Below, one piece after another: positions 1 through 5,640 of a stretch of 5,640 nucleotides of DNA. The translations under genes were made by a program, and so were the position numbers. The notes under the pieces were generated by a model, which saw only the letters and a program-made list of their open reading frames with translations, did not search any database and was not told where the DNA came from. This DNA comes from Muribaculaceae bacterium (GTDB lineage: Bacteria; Bacteroidota; Bacteroidia; Bacteroidales; Muribaculaceae), in the NCBI GenBank assembly GCA_029052265.1, contig JAIDJJ010000271.1, positions 1 through 5,640 of the forward strand, written 5' to 3'. Numbering within the stretch: the stretch's first letter is position 1; every line of letters starts with the position of its first letter.

Positions 1-1537
1 CCCTGATACCGAGGTGGACAGCTGAGGGAGGCGCGAATTCTTCCCAGGCTTTCTCTATAAATTCGTTATATTGTCCCCACCACATGTCGTCGCCGTTGAC
101 GAAGTAGTCTTTGCCCCATCCTTCGCCGCCGCTTGTCCATTCCACACCAAGATGGTCTGTATAGGGAGCCATCGATTCGGGGAGTCGGATTGAGAGTCCG
201 CGATAGTACCAGAATATTCCGCGGCATACCCCTTCCGGAGCGTACGCCTGTCCGAGTTCGTCAAGGGTCAGTTCACCTCCTGCCGACATGAGTATCGATT
301 TGTTGTCGGGAGTTGTCACCGCCACGTCGTTCCATCTCTGAATCACCCCTTCGAGACCGTTGTGGCATATGAGTCCGCCCTCTTCGTCCTGTGCGGATGC
401 GAGCCATGCCTGAACGTTGAGTCTCTGTGCGCCGAGCTGAAGGAAGTTTGTGCGGTTGCCCCACTCCACTTCCATGTCGGAGCCGAATACATTAAAATTG
501 GCGTCGGCAATTTCATCTTTGATTGTGATGTAGAATTTGGCTACTGTGGTTTCGGATGCGTTATTGATATTTACAAGGAAACCGGGTTGTTCTTCATTCT
601 CATTGAAGTCAGTGCCTGGTCGTCCTGCCCATGCGAATGTGCCGTCGGATTTAACTGATTTAGCGATGATGGACGCCTTTTCCTTTGCTTTCCCTTCCGG
701 TTGTTTGCTTGAGCTGGCTGCCTTGAATGTGGCGCCTTGAGGTAGATTGGTGAAGAGAGCTTTCATATCCAGTCCTGCACCGAGCTGACCTCCTGAAATG
801 GGAGGAAGTGTGAACGATCCGTCCGGATTGGCTGCTGTGCCGTCGGCAGGAACGATACTTGGATCAATTTCTTCAGTTGTGAATGTGAAATCTTCTGCCA
901 CTTTGACTGTAAATACGTTTGAACCGAGCACAGTGCCGTTGTTGTCCATCTGTACAGACACTCCCATGGTCTTTCCTGCAAGATCCTGATCAAGGCAATA
1001 CAACTTGCCGACGATCATTCCGTCAGAGTTGATTTCATCAAAAGTCACTTTGAACTGATCGGCGGAACGGGTTTTCAGTTCATACGCCACCGCTACAGAA
1101 GGCTCGACTCCGGCAAGCGATGTAAGTGCTGGATTGGGGATAAACATCACAGTTGAACCTGACGCATCGCCTATGTGCACTTCACCGTCAGCATATTCCG
1201 GCGCGAACTGTAGGGAACCGCCACCGCTTTTGGGAATTTCATATACTTTCCCGCCTACTGTGAGCTTGATGCAGTTTGCTTCCACGGTAACGTCGATATC
1301 CGCTCCTGTTGAGATTTTTGAACCGTCGCTCAGGGTGAGCACATATGCCCCGCCCTCCGATTGCACACTTACTATAGAGAGGTTGTTTGCAAGCGCTTTG
1401 TTGATCTCGCTGATTTTTGTGTCGAGATATTCGTCGTATGACGAGCGGTCATCGTCGTCGCTGCAAGAAGTGAAAGTGCCCATCGTGCATGCTGCGAGGG
1501 CTCCACAAAGAATCATTGTACCAAACCGTTTATTCAT
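1..1537 (-). CDS. Secreted surface lipoprotein of unknown function, partial (C-terminus beyond left edge)
   Basis: An open frame runs leftward from the ATG at 1537-1535 to the window edge without a stop, giving 512 codons. The leader begins MNKRFG, followed by a hydrophobic stretch (residues 7-23) and Cys25 followed by Ser-Asp-Asp-Asp-Asp (26-30). This is a signal-peptidase-II leader, and the acidic run matches the Bacteroidetes lipoprotein export signal that sends lipoproteins to the outer face of the outer membrane. A second lipobox-like LAAC ends at Cys17. Residues 31-50 look like a short helix. Residues 53-103 have a beta-rich pattern (YVLTLSDGSKIS, then LTVGGKVYEIP) that recalls the N-terminal DUF4988-type region of Bacteroides lipoproteins; that likeness is from memory. 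The rest is beta-rich with many Trp, Gly and Asp residues near the truncated end. No catalytic motif was recognised and no function is assigned. It is divergent from the membrane regulator at 2239-4983 and could be its target. The frame is certain; the role is not. Confidence 0.9.
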   Translation of the reverse strand, partial: MNKRFGTMILCGALAACTMGTFTSCSDDDDRSSYDEYLDTKISEINKALANNLSIVSVQSEGGAYVLTLSDGSKISTGADIDVTVEANCIKLTVGGKVYEIPKSGGGSLQFAPEYADGEVHIGDASGSTVMFIPNPALTSLAGVEPSVAVAYELKTRSADQFKVTFDEINSDGMIVGKLYCLDQDLAGKTMGVSVQMDNNGTVLGSNVFTVKVAEDFTFTTEEIDPSIVPADGTAANPDGSFTLPPISGGQLGAGLDMKALFTNLPQGATFKAASSSKQPEGKAKEKASIIAKSVKSDGTFAWAGRPGTDFNENEEQPGFLVNINNASETTVAKFYITIKDEIADANFNVFGSDMEVEWGNRTNFLQLGAQRLNVQAWLASAQDEEGGLICHNGLEGVIQRWNDVAVTTPDNKSILMSAGGELTLDELGQAYAPEGVCRGIFWYYRGLSIRLPESMAPYTDHLGVEWTSGGEGWGKDYFVNGDDMWWGQYNEFIEKAWEEFAPPSAVHLGIR

Positions 1538-1641
1538 GTGTGGTTAATTTTGGGGAGAACCGGACTGTGGGTCTCGTGGTCTCCATAGGTTATTAATAAG
1601 GTTAATTGCAATAGTTCCATTTTAGGGATGTATTCGAGAAA

Positions 1642-1669
1642 CTGACAACGTCGTTAAGGGATTTGTCAG
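1642..1669. repeat. 7-bp inverted repeat CTGACAA / TTGTCAG in lipoprotein leader
   Basis: CTGACAA at 1642-1648 and TTGTCAG at 1663-1669 are perfect reverse complements separated by 14 nt. The spacer also holds a smaller AACG-T-CGTT symmetry that overlaps the left arm (1647-1655). It lies between the candidate minus-strand promoter and the lipoprotein start, so it could form a stem in the leader RNA or serve as a protein-binding site. Both roles are inferred from position only. Confidence 0.45.
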
Positions 1670-1675
1670 GACATA

Positions 1676-1710
1676 TCCTTAAAAATACATTCTTAAAAAT
1701 ACATTAAGGA
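1676..1710. repeat. 14-bp tandem duplication framed by a 7-bp inverted repeat
   Basis: The 14-mer CTTAAAAATACATT occurs twice without a gap, at 1678-1691 and 1692-1705. The pair is framed by TCCTTAA (1676-1682) and TTAAGGA (1704-1710), which are perfect reverse complements. It sits in the probable leader of the lipoprotein gene, about 50-90 nt downstream of its candidate -7 box. It could be a paired binding site or simply a recent slippage duplication. Confidence 0.6.
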
Positions 1711-1759
1711 GAAGCCTTTCCCGATTGGAGTTTTTCATCGAGCGCTCAGAATACGGTTG

Positions 1760-1806
1760 CAAAATTAAAGAGATGGAGTTAAAAAAAGTATTAAAATATG
1801 CTTAAC
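1760..1806 (-). promoter_or_regulatory. Candidate promoter of the lipoprotein gene
   Basis: Read on the minus strand, 1767-1760 is TAATTTTG followed by C, a full match to the Bacteroides -7 consensus TAnnTTTG. There is no clean TTTG -33 box; at the right distance there is a run of T. Further upstream, 1806-1791 reads GTTAAGCATATTTTAA, which recurs with two mismatches at the same distance from another minus-strand TAATTTTG at 5590-5583. This is the only good leftward promoter match found in the divergent region. Confidence 0.5.
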
Positions 1807-2010
1807 GCGATAATATATTTTAATTTTTTTTTACAAAACGCCGTATGGCTCCCGAGACGGACTTTTTTGCAGGAAAGGGTCTTAATTGAATGGCAAAATA
1901 TTTTAGATTCGCTTAATCTGTAATTAAAATATCATTAACAAAGGACTTACAATTTGATTTTTAATATTAAAAACGCAGATTCATGATAAAAATAACCATT
2001 TAAGTGGATG
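1768..2010. other. AT-rich divergent intergenic DNA
   Basis: This stretch lies between the two divergent promoters. It is AT-rich, with runs of A and T around 1781-1835 and 1895-1975, and has no open frame worth calling. A 5-bp stem, AGATT / AATCT with a CGCTT loop, occurs at 1905-1919. Such DNA often acts as an upstream element or as a binding platform for regulators, but no specific site was recognised. Confidence 0.5.
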
Positions 2011-2016
2011 ATATAT

Positions 2017-2047
2017 TTTGAGGGGTGAAAGAAAATATTTAACTTTG
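2017..2047 (+). promoter_or_regulatory. Bacteroides-type sigma-AB promoter for the membrane regulator gene
   Basis: TTTG at 2017-2020 is followed, after exactly 19 nt, by TAACTTTG at 2040-2047. This matches both halves of the Bacteroides housekeeping promoter (-33 TTTG, -7 TAnnTTTG, spacing 19-21). Transcription would begin at about 2052-2056, giving a leader of roughly 185 nt before the ATG at 2239. The upstream DNA is AT-rich, as expected for a strong promoter. Confidence 0.75.
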
Positions 2048-2051
2048 TGAA

Positions 2052-2238
2052 TCCTCATCGGCGGGGAAAGACAACACTTGTGCAAAGAAGTCCTCATGAG
2101 GTTATGGAACAGAATACGGGAATAAAGTCATCCCGGAGATACCCCATGAATATAATCCCCAAGTCAATAAGGAATCCTGAAAAACGGTAAATCAAGACAA
2201 CTTCATAACCGGCGGCAATACTATCTGCCGAAAATTCA
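2052..2238 (+). promoter_or_regulatory. Long 5' leader of the regulator gene, with a palindrome and small stems
   Basis: The inferred leader contains a perfect 10-bp palindrome, CCTCATGAGG (2092-2101), and its TCCTCAT half (2091-2097) is repeated at 2052-2058 near the likely transcription start. A 5-bp stem CGGGA / TCCCG with a 9-nt loop lies at 2117-2135. Another, CGGCA / TGCCG with an 8-nt loop, lies at 2213-2230 and ends 8 nt before the start codon. The last could affect ribosome access, and the palindrome could be an operator. No known riboswitch was recognised; roles are inferred from position. Confidence 0.35.
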
Positions 2239-4983
2239 ATGATGAAAGACAAAATAAAAAGTATCCTGCTATGTATGCTTGTCGTCTTTACGGGAATCAT
2301 ATATGCAGCCGATATACATCGCCCGTCGGACGGGCTCTATATTCAGGCATACCCTACTCCGGGCAACATGCACACCACTCTGTCTCTTGACGGAGGCATG
2401 CCTATAATGCTTGATGGGGAGGAATTGCGTCTTTCTGCAGATGTATGGCTGCGGCGGGAAAATATATTGGGTACTGTGTTCAGGATAATCACAGATACCG
2501 GAGCCAATGTCGACCTGATGTATAGTGTCGAGAATGATGTGCGTTATCCGATGCTTGTCACCGGTGAGGAAGTGCAGTTGCAGTCTGTTTCCCCTCCGCT
2601 TGAAGAATGGGTTCCGGTGAGCGTAACCATATCCCCGAAACTCGGAAAAGTGTCGTTGGTTTATAACGGTATAGAGACAAGCGTCGAGTATCCTGAACTC
2701 AAGAATGCCGGAAGTGTCAGGATTGACTGGGGATTGTGTCTTATAGAAGGGAAAACGCTCTACGATGTTGCGTCGGTCACTGTAAAGGATATCGAGGTGA
2801 TGCTGGCTGGCAAGAAAATAAGACATTGGAAACTTCACGGGCACAGAGGGGATGTATGTTATGATGAAATAGCAGGGATGCCGGCTAAAGCGGTCAACCC
2901 CAAATGGATAATTGACGAGAGTGCCACCTGGAACAAGATATTCACTACCACATCGCTGGTGTTGCCCTCGGTCGCTTTTGACCCTGTCATCGCCACATTC
3001 TATATGGTGGGTAAAGGCAGAAACGAGCTCTATGTGTTCCACCCGTCGGAAAATGTGGTCGACACTATCTCCACAACAGGGGGGAATCATGTGGCTGTAG
3101 TGCCGAATCAGTTGATCTATATAGAGGAATCGCATACTCTCCTCTCCTATAATCTGTCGGAAAACCTCTTCTCTTCGTTCAATCCTACAGAACATACATG
3201 GAGCAGCCTGTCAAAAGCGGATCCCGATCACGATTTCTGGTTTAGTTCAGTATGTTATAACAAGCCGGATTCTGCAATCGTGAGTTTCGGCGGTTACGGT
3301 CATTACCGGTATAACAATAACCTGTTCACCTCTCATCCGTTCAGTAAAAAGCCTCAGACGGAGGCAATCCTTGAAGAGATAGATCCGCGTAGGTCTTCGA
3401 GCACAGCTATTGTTGATGGCTATCTTTATATTTATGGAGGATGGGGATGCCATTCCGGGCGTCAGGAATTATCCGCCCATGCATATTACGACATGTACAG
3501 GGTGAATCTTTCTGACAACAAGGTCGAGACATTGTGGAAACATGACTCCTCTCCGTTCGGCAGTGACTTTATCGGGGTGGAGAATATGGTATATATTGCT
3601 GAAGAGAAAGCTTTTTACTTGTTTTCAACACTTGACGGAGGGGTTTTACTTAAAATCAGTCCCGATAATGGCAAAATGGAAAAGGTTTCCCTCCCGGTGG
3701 ACTTTGACATGGATAACCATTCATTTTATGGCAACCTGTTTTATTCGCCTGAACAGGGTAAACTCTATGCCGCCCTTGTGTCAAGTGGTGTGGATGACCG
3801 TGCGGAACTTTCAATCTATGAATTGCCGTACCCTCCTGTCCCTGTTTCTGATCTGAGCCAGCCGGAGGGACTTGAATTTTTGCCAAAAGAATCGTTCCGG
3901 ACATCCGGACATCTGGTCTGGATAGCCGTTGCAGCAGCGGCTGTCATTGCGGGAGGTGTGGTCATAACGGCAATCAGACGCCGCAGATCAGCGGCAAATA
4001 AGGGCTGTCACTTATCCGGGATGCCGGATGAAATAAATGAAGCAGATTCCTCGACTTCCGGGAATGAGAATCTTCATGCCGGCTCACACTTGGAGGATAG
4101 TGAAAAAGAAGAGAACGCCTCATTGGAATCATCCGAACTTCCAAAAGCTGATTCTGACAGTTCGGAAAATGTTACGACTGGCGGGGATAATGTCGCGGAA
4201 AACGTCACACCGTTCTTTTTCGGCAGAATGCTTGAAGATGAAGAGGCTCCTTCGGACGGAATATATTATCCGATGGACAGAGGGTGCATACGTTTCCTCG
4301 GGGGCTTCCGTGTTTTTGACCGAGAGGGGAATGACATGACATCTCAGTTCACTCCGATATTGAAGAATCTTCTGCTTGTTTTGGTATTCCACTCTGACGA
4401 CAATTCGATAGGGATTTCCAATGCCAGATTACAAAATCTTTTATGGAGAGGAAAGGAAGAAGAGGCAGCCAAAAACAGCAGGAATGTCTATCTCAGCCGA
4501 CTTAGGTCGCTGCTCACCCAGATAGGTGATATCTCTGTCACTATCAGCAAGGGCCTGCGCCGGATAGAGGTCGGAGAGAATGTAATGATAGATTATCTTG
4601 AGGCGAAGACATTGTTGAAAGACGGAAGCGGAAGTAATATCGCACGTCTTCTGGAATTGCTGGGCAACGGCGTTATGCTCCCCAATGTGGAGGTGGATTA
4701 TATCGATCCGTTCAAAAGCTCATTTTCAGACGAGGTCATAGAATGTATGTCGAAATTTATACGCAACGAAGCATTTTCCCTTGATATGCGTCTTAAGATG
4801 GCGAATGTGCTTTTCCAACATGACCCTATCAATGAAGATGCGTTGTTCATGAAGTGTCAGATACTACATTATCAGGGTCGCACAGGTCTCGCCCAGAGTG
4901 TATACAACTCTTTTTGTAGGGAATACCATTCCCTGTTGGGAGGAAACTATCCTCGGGCATTTACGGAAATAATCAAACCGTAA
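2239..4983 (+). CDS. Membrane-anchored one-component regulator: LamG-like and Kelch-like periplasmic sensor, one TM helix, SARP/OmpR-type winged helix plus BTAD-like domain
   Basis: This is a complete gene of 914 residues. An in-frame TAA at 2206 and no earlier ATG fix the start at 2239; a second ATG follows directly and could also be used. Residues 1-24 form a signal peptide (KIKSILLCMLVV, cleavage near YAA-D). Residues 30-205 are beta-rich and look like a LamG/concanavalin-type sandwich. Residues 235-535 look like a Kelch propeller, with blades marked by FGGYG (350-354) and LYIYGGWG (396-403) followed by an aromatic DMYRV strand. One TM helix (559-579) ends in four Arg (580-583), so the C-terminus is cytoplasmic. 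An acidic, Ser-rich linker covers 584-670. Residues 683-789 form a winged helix of SARP/OmpR type (FLGGFRVF, LQNLLW, recognition helix with NVYLSRLRSLL, wing 766-778). Residues 800-914 resemble BTAD (HDPINEDAL, YQGRTGLAQSVYNSF). No kinase or receiver domain is present. The inferred role is to sense an extracytoplasmic cue and control transcription from the membrane; ligand and targets are unknown. Confidence 0.9.
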   Translation: MMKDKIKSILLCMLVVFTGIIYAADIHRPSDGLYIQAYPTPGNMHTTLSLDGGMPIMLDGEELRLSADVWLRRENILGTVFRIITDTGANVDLMYSVENDVRYPMLVTGEEVQLQSVSPPLEEWVPVSVTISPKLGKVSLVYNGIETSVEYPELKNAGSVRIDWGLCLIEGKTLYDVASVTVKDIEVMLAGKKIRHWKLHGHRGDVCYDEIAGMPAKAVNPKWIIDESATWNKIFTTTSLVLPSVAFDPVIATFYMVGKGRNELYVFHPSENVVDTISTTGGNHVAVVPNQLIYIEESHTLLSYNLSENLFSSFNPTEHTWSSLSKADPDHDFWFSSVCYNKPDSAIVSFGGYGHYRYNNNLFTSHPFSKKPQTEAILEEIDPRRSSSTAIVDGYLYIYGGWGCHSGRQELSAHAYYDMYRVNLSDNKVETLWKHDSSPFGSDFIGVENMVYIAEEKAFYLFSTLDGGVLLKISPDNGKMEKVSLPVDFDMDNHSFYGNLFYSPEQGKLYAALVSSGVDDRAELSIYELPYPPVPVSDLSQPEGLEFLPKESFRTSGHLVWIAVAAAAVIAGGVVITAIRRRRSAANKGCHLSGMPDEINEADSSTSGNENLHAGSHLEDSEKEENASLESSELPKADSDSSENVTTGGDNVAENVTPFFFGRMLEDEEAPSDGIYYPMDRGCIRFLGGFRVFDREGNDMTSQFTPILKNLLLVLVFHSDDNSIGISNARLQNLLWRGKEEEAAKNSRNVYLSRLRSLLTQIGDISVTISKGLRRIEVGENVMIDYLEAKTLLKDGSGSNIARLLELLGNGVMLPNVEVDYIDPFKSSFSDEVIECMSKFIRNEAFSLDMRLKMANVLFQHDPINEDALFMKCQILHYQGRTGLAQSVYNSFCREYHSLLGGNYPRAFTEIIKP

Positions 4984-5034
4984 CAGCCCTTGCGGGGGAG
5001 GAAAACATGTACTCGCATCAATAATTCCCATGAA
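4984..5034 (+). other. Short 3' UTR segment before the inserted element
   Basis: This 51-nt stretch lies between the regulator stop codon and the TAA that borders the MITE-like element. It has no terminator: a weak CCC / GGG pairing near 4987-4998 is not followed by a T run. Transcription therefore probably continues into the element. Confidence 0.4.
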
Positions 5035-5199
5035 TAAGAAACTGTTTAAATTTATTTGTCTTGTCTTTGAGGTCTTTGTCATCATCTTTATGATATTTAT
5101 TCAGTCATTATGGAACCCCATAACTCCATCATAAATATCAAAAATCTGCTCGACAAATCCTCTCAATTCCTTCGACAAATAAATTTAAACAGTTTCTAA
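5035..5199. mobile_element. MITE-like non-autonomous fold-back element, 159 bp, with TAA target duplication
   Basis: The element spans 5038-5196 and begins GAAACTGTTTAAA. Its ends are part of a perfect 24-bp inverted repeat (5037-5060 and 5174-5197). It is flanked by TAA on both sides (5035-5037 and 5197-5199), which looks like a 3-bp target duplication; one flanking base on each side also belongs to the symmetry. More paired segments lie inside: TTGAG / CTCAA (5067-5071, 5162-5166), TTTGTC / GACAAA (5075-5080, 5152-5157), TGATATTTAT / ATAAATATCA (5091-5100, 5131-5140) and TTATGG / CCATAA with an AACC loop (5108-5123). Nearly the whole element can fold into one long hairpin. It encodes no protein. 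A TNA duplication and ends of this style resemble some IS5-family elements, so it may be mobilised by such a transposase elsewhere in the genome; that link is inference. Confidence 0.75.
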
Positions 5200-5211
5200 G
5201 TCATAATGTAT

Positions 5212-5250
5212 AACCGGGAGAAACCGTCTCGGTTTCTCCCGGTTTTGCCG
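5212..5250 (+). terminator. Strong intrinsic terminator of the regulator transcript
   Basis: AACCGGGAGAAACC (5212-5225) and GGTTTCTCCCGGTT (5231-5244) form a perfect 14-bp GC-rich stem with a GTCTC loop, or a 15th G-C pair with a TCT loop. TTTTGCCGTTTT follows on the plus strand, with the T run beginning in the stem. On the minus strand the stem is not followed by a T run, so it is probably one-directional. It lies 228 nt after the regulator stop codon, with the MITE-like element between. Confidence 0.85.
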
Positions 5251-5640
5251 TTTTGCACGGATCTGATAATAATATTTGACCTAAAAAACGCTACAAACAT
5301 TTTGTCCTCACGGAGGAGCCGTAGTAGTTGTTACTGTTGATAAAAGTTCTTGCAATCGCTTTGACGCTCAGAATAGATTAATGTTTACCTTAAGATTTTT
5401 TTACCGGACGATCAATGTATTTGCCATATTGTTTTATTAACCGTTGGTAAGAATTTGTTCCGTTTTTAAGAGACCGGCGTCTCATTGGTTAATTCGTTAT
5501 TGTCAGGTTTTTTAATCGTATGCCATATTGTAATCATTACCATGTTGTCCGGATGGACCCGGTGTTTTTTTTGATTACGATGCAAAATTAACATGAGCCG
5601 ATTAATTTTAATCTTAATATACGCTTAACCGGAATAAAAA
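5251..5640. other. Non-coding right flank with no convincing gene
   Basis: These 390 bases are AT-rich and lack any open frame that looks like a real gene on either strand. No tRNA T-loop pattern was seen. The stretch holds T runs (for example around 5394-5402 and 5564-5572), a weak GAGAC / GTCTC stem at 5470-5483, and the exact 11-mer TGCCATATTGT at 5422-5432 and again at 5521-5531. A leftward promoter match is near the right end. It may be the regulatory region of a gene beyond the window. Confidence 0.5.
5583..5629 (-). promoter_or_regulatory. Candidate leftward promoter near right edge
   Basis: On the minus strand 5590-5583 reads TAATTTTG followed by C and A, matching the Bacteroides -7 consensus. 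As at the lipoprotein promoter there is no clear TTTG -33 box, but GTTAAGCGTATATTAA at 5629-5614 sits at the same 23-nt distance upstream and matches the other copy at 14 of 16 positions. A leftward transcript would cover non-coding DNA with only a 25-codon frame (5543-5466). It could make a small RNA, or the match could be chance. Confidence 0.35.

Larger units (their letters stand above)
1538..1759 (-). other. Leader region of the lipoprotein gene, with repeats
   Basis: If the promoter at 1760-1767 is used, about 215 nt precede the lipoprotein ATG, a long leader. No open frame of note was seen here. The stretch has several short repeats, listed separately, and an AT-only 10-bp palindrome, TTATTAATAA, at 1590-1599. 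No Shine-Dalgarno match was seen just upstream of the start; the bases before it are AT-rich, as is usual in Bacteroidetes. No known riboswitch was recognised. Confidence 0.4.

Noticed and set aside
1134..1547. 137-codon plus-strand frame
   Set aside because: It is antisense to the lipoprotein gene, which has a clear leader and reads through to the window edge. No domain or promoter supports the plus-strand frame.
1545..1552. Plus-strand TAATTTTG matching the -7 consensus just upstream of the lipoprotein start
   Set aside because: There is no TTTG at the -33 distance, it lies nearly 700 bp from the next plus-strand gene, and a much better promoter exists at 2017-2047.
1841..1867. CCGT / ACGG pairing followed by a T run, resembling a terminator
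   Set aside because: The stem is only 4 bp with a large loop, and no plus-strand gene upstream would need it.
2269..3195. 308-codon open frame antisense to the regulator gene
   Set aside because: It lies wholly opposite the sensor part of a well-supported gene, has no signal peptide or recognisable domain, and its composition (many Arg, His, Cys) is typical of a shadow frame.
5037..5197. Inverted repeats as a CRISPR, attachment site or invertible promoter
   Set aside because: There are only two copies, in inverted orientation and with nested symmetry between them; there is no spacer array and no recombinase gene, and no promoter match lies between the repeats. A MITE-like element explains the TAA flanks and full-length folding better.
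5470..5483. GAGAC / GTCTC stem in the right flank
   Set aside because: The stem is 5 bp and lacks a downstream T run on either strand; it is too weak to call a terminator.

Overview
The window looks like a chromosomal segment from a member of the Bacteroidales (Bacteroides/Muribaculaceae-type gut anaerobe). This rests on four signs: a near-perfect Bacteroides-type promoter (TTTG, 19 nt, TAnnTTTG), no clear Shine-Dalgarno sites, a lipoprotein leader ending in Cys-Ser-Asp-Asp-Asp-Asp (the Bacteroidetes surface-lipoprotein export pattern), and AT-rich intergenic DNA around genes of moderate GC. The taxonomic call is inference; there is no rRNA or other marker gene here.

Layout. (1) Bases 1-1537, minus strand: the N-terminal 512 codons of a secreted, probably surface-exposed lipoprotein of unknown function, running off the left edge. 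(2) Bases 1538-2238: a 701-bp divergent intergenic region. It holds a candidate minus-strand promoter and a repeat-rich leader for the lipoprotein, plus a consensus plus-strand promoter with a leader of about 185 nt for the next gene. (3) Bases 2239-4983, plus strand: one complete 914-residue protein, the centrepiece of the window. It joins a signal peptide, a probable LamG-like beta-sandwich, a Kelch-like beta-propeller, one transmembrane helix, an acidic linker, a SARP/OmpR-type winged helix and a BTAD-like TPR domain. (4) Bases 4984-5250: the 3' untranslated region, containing a 159-bp fold-back MITE-like element (24-bp perfect inverted repeats, TAA duplication), followed by a strong intrinsic terminator. 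(5) Bases 5251-5640: non-coding DNA with a possible leftward promoter near the right edge and no convincing gene.

How it may work together (inference): the 914-residue protein has the architecture of a one-component membrane transcription regulator, with an extracytoplasmic sensor and a cytoplasmic DNA-binding domain in a single chain. It is divergently transcribed from a surface lipoprotein, a common arrangement for a regulator and its target. The ligand, the target genes and the way the signal crosses the membrane cannot be read from the sequence.
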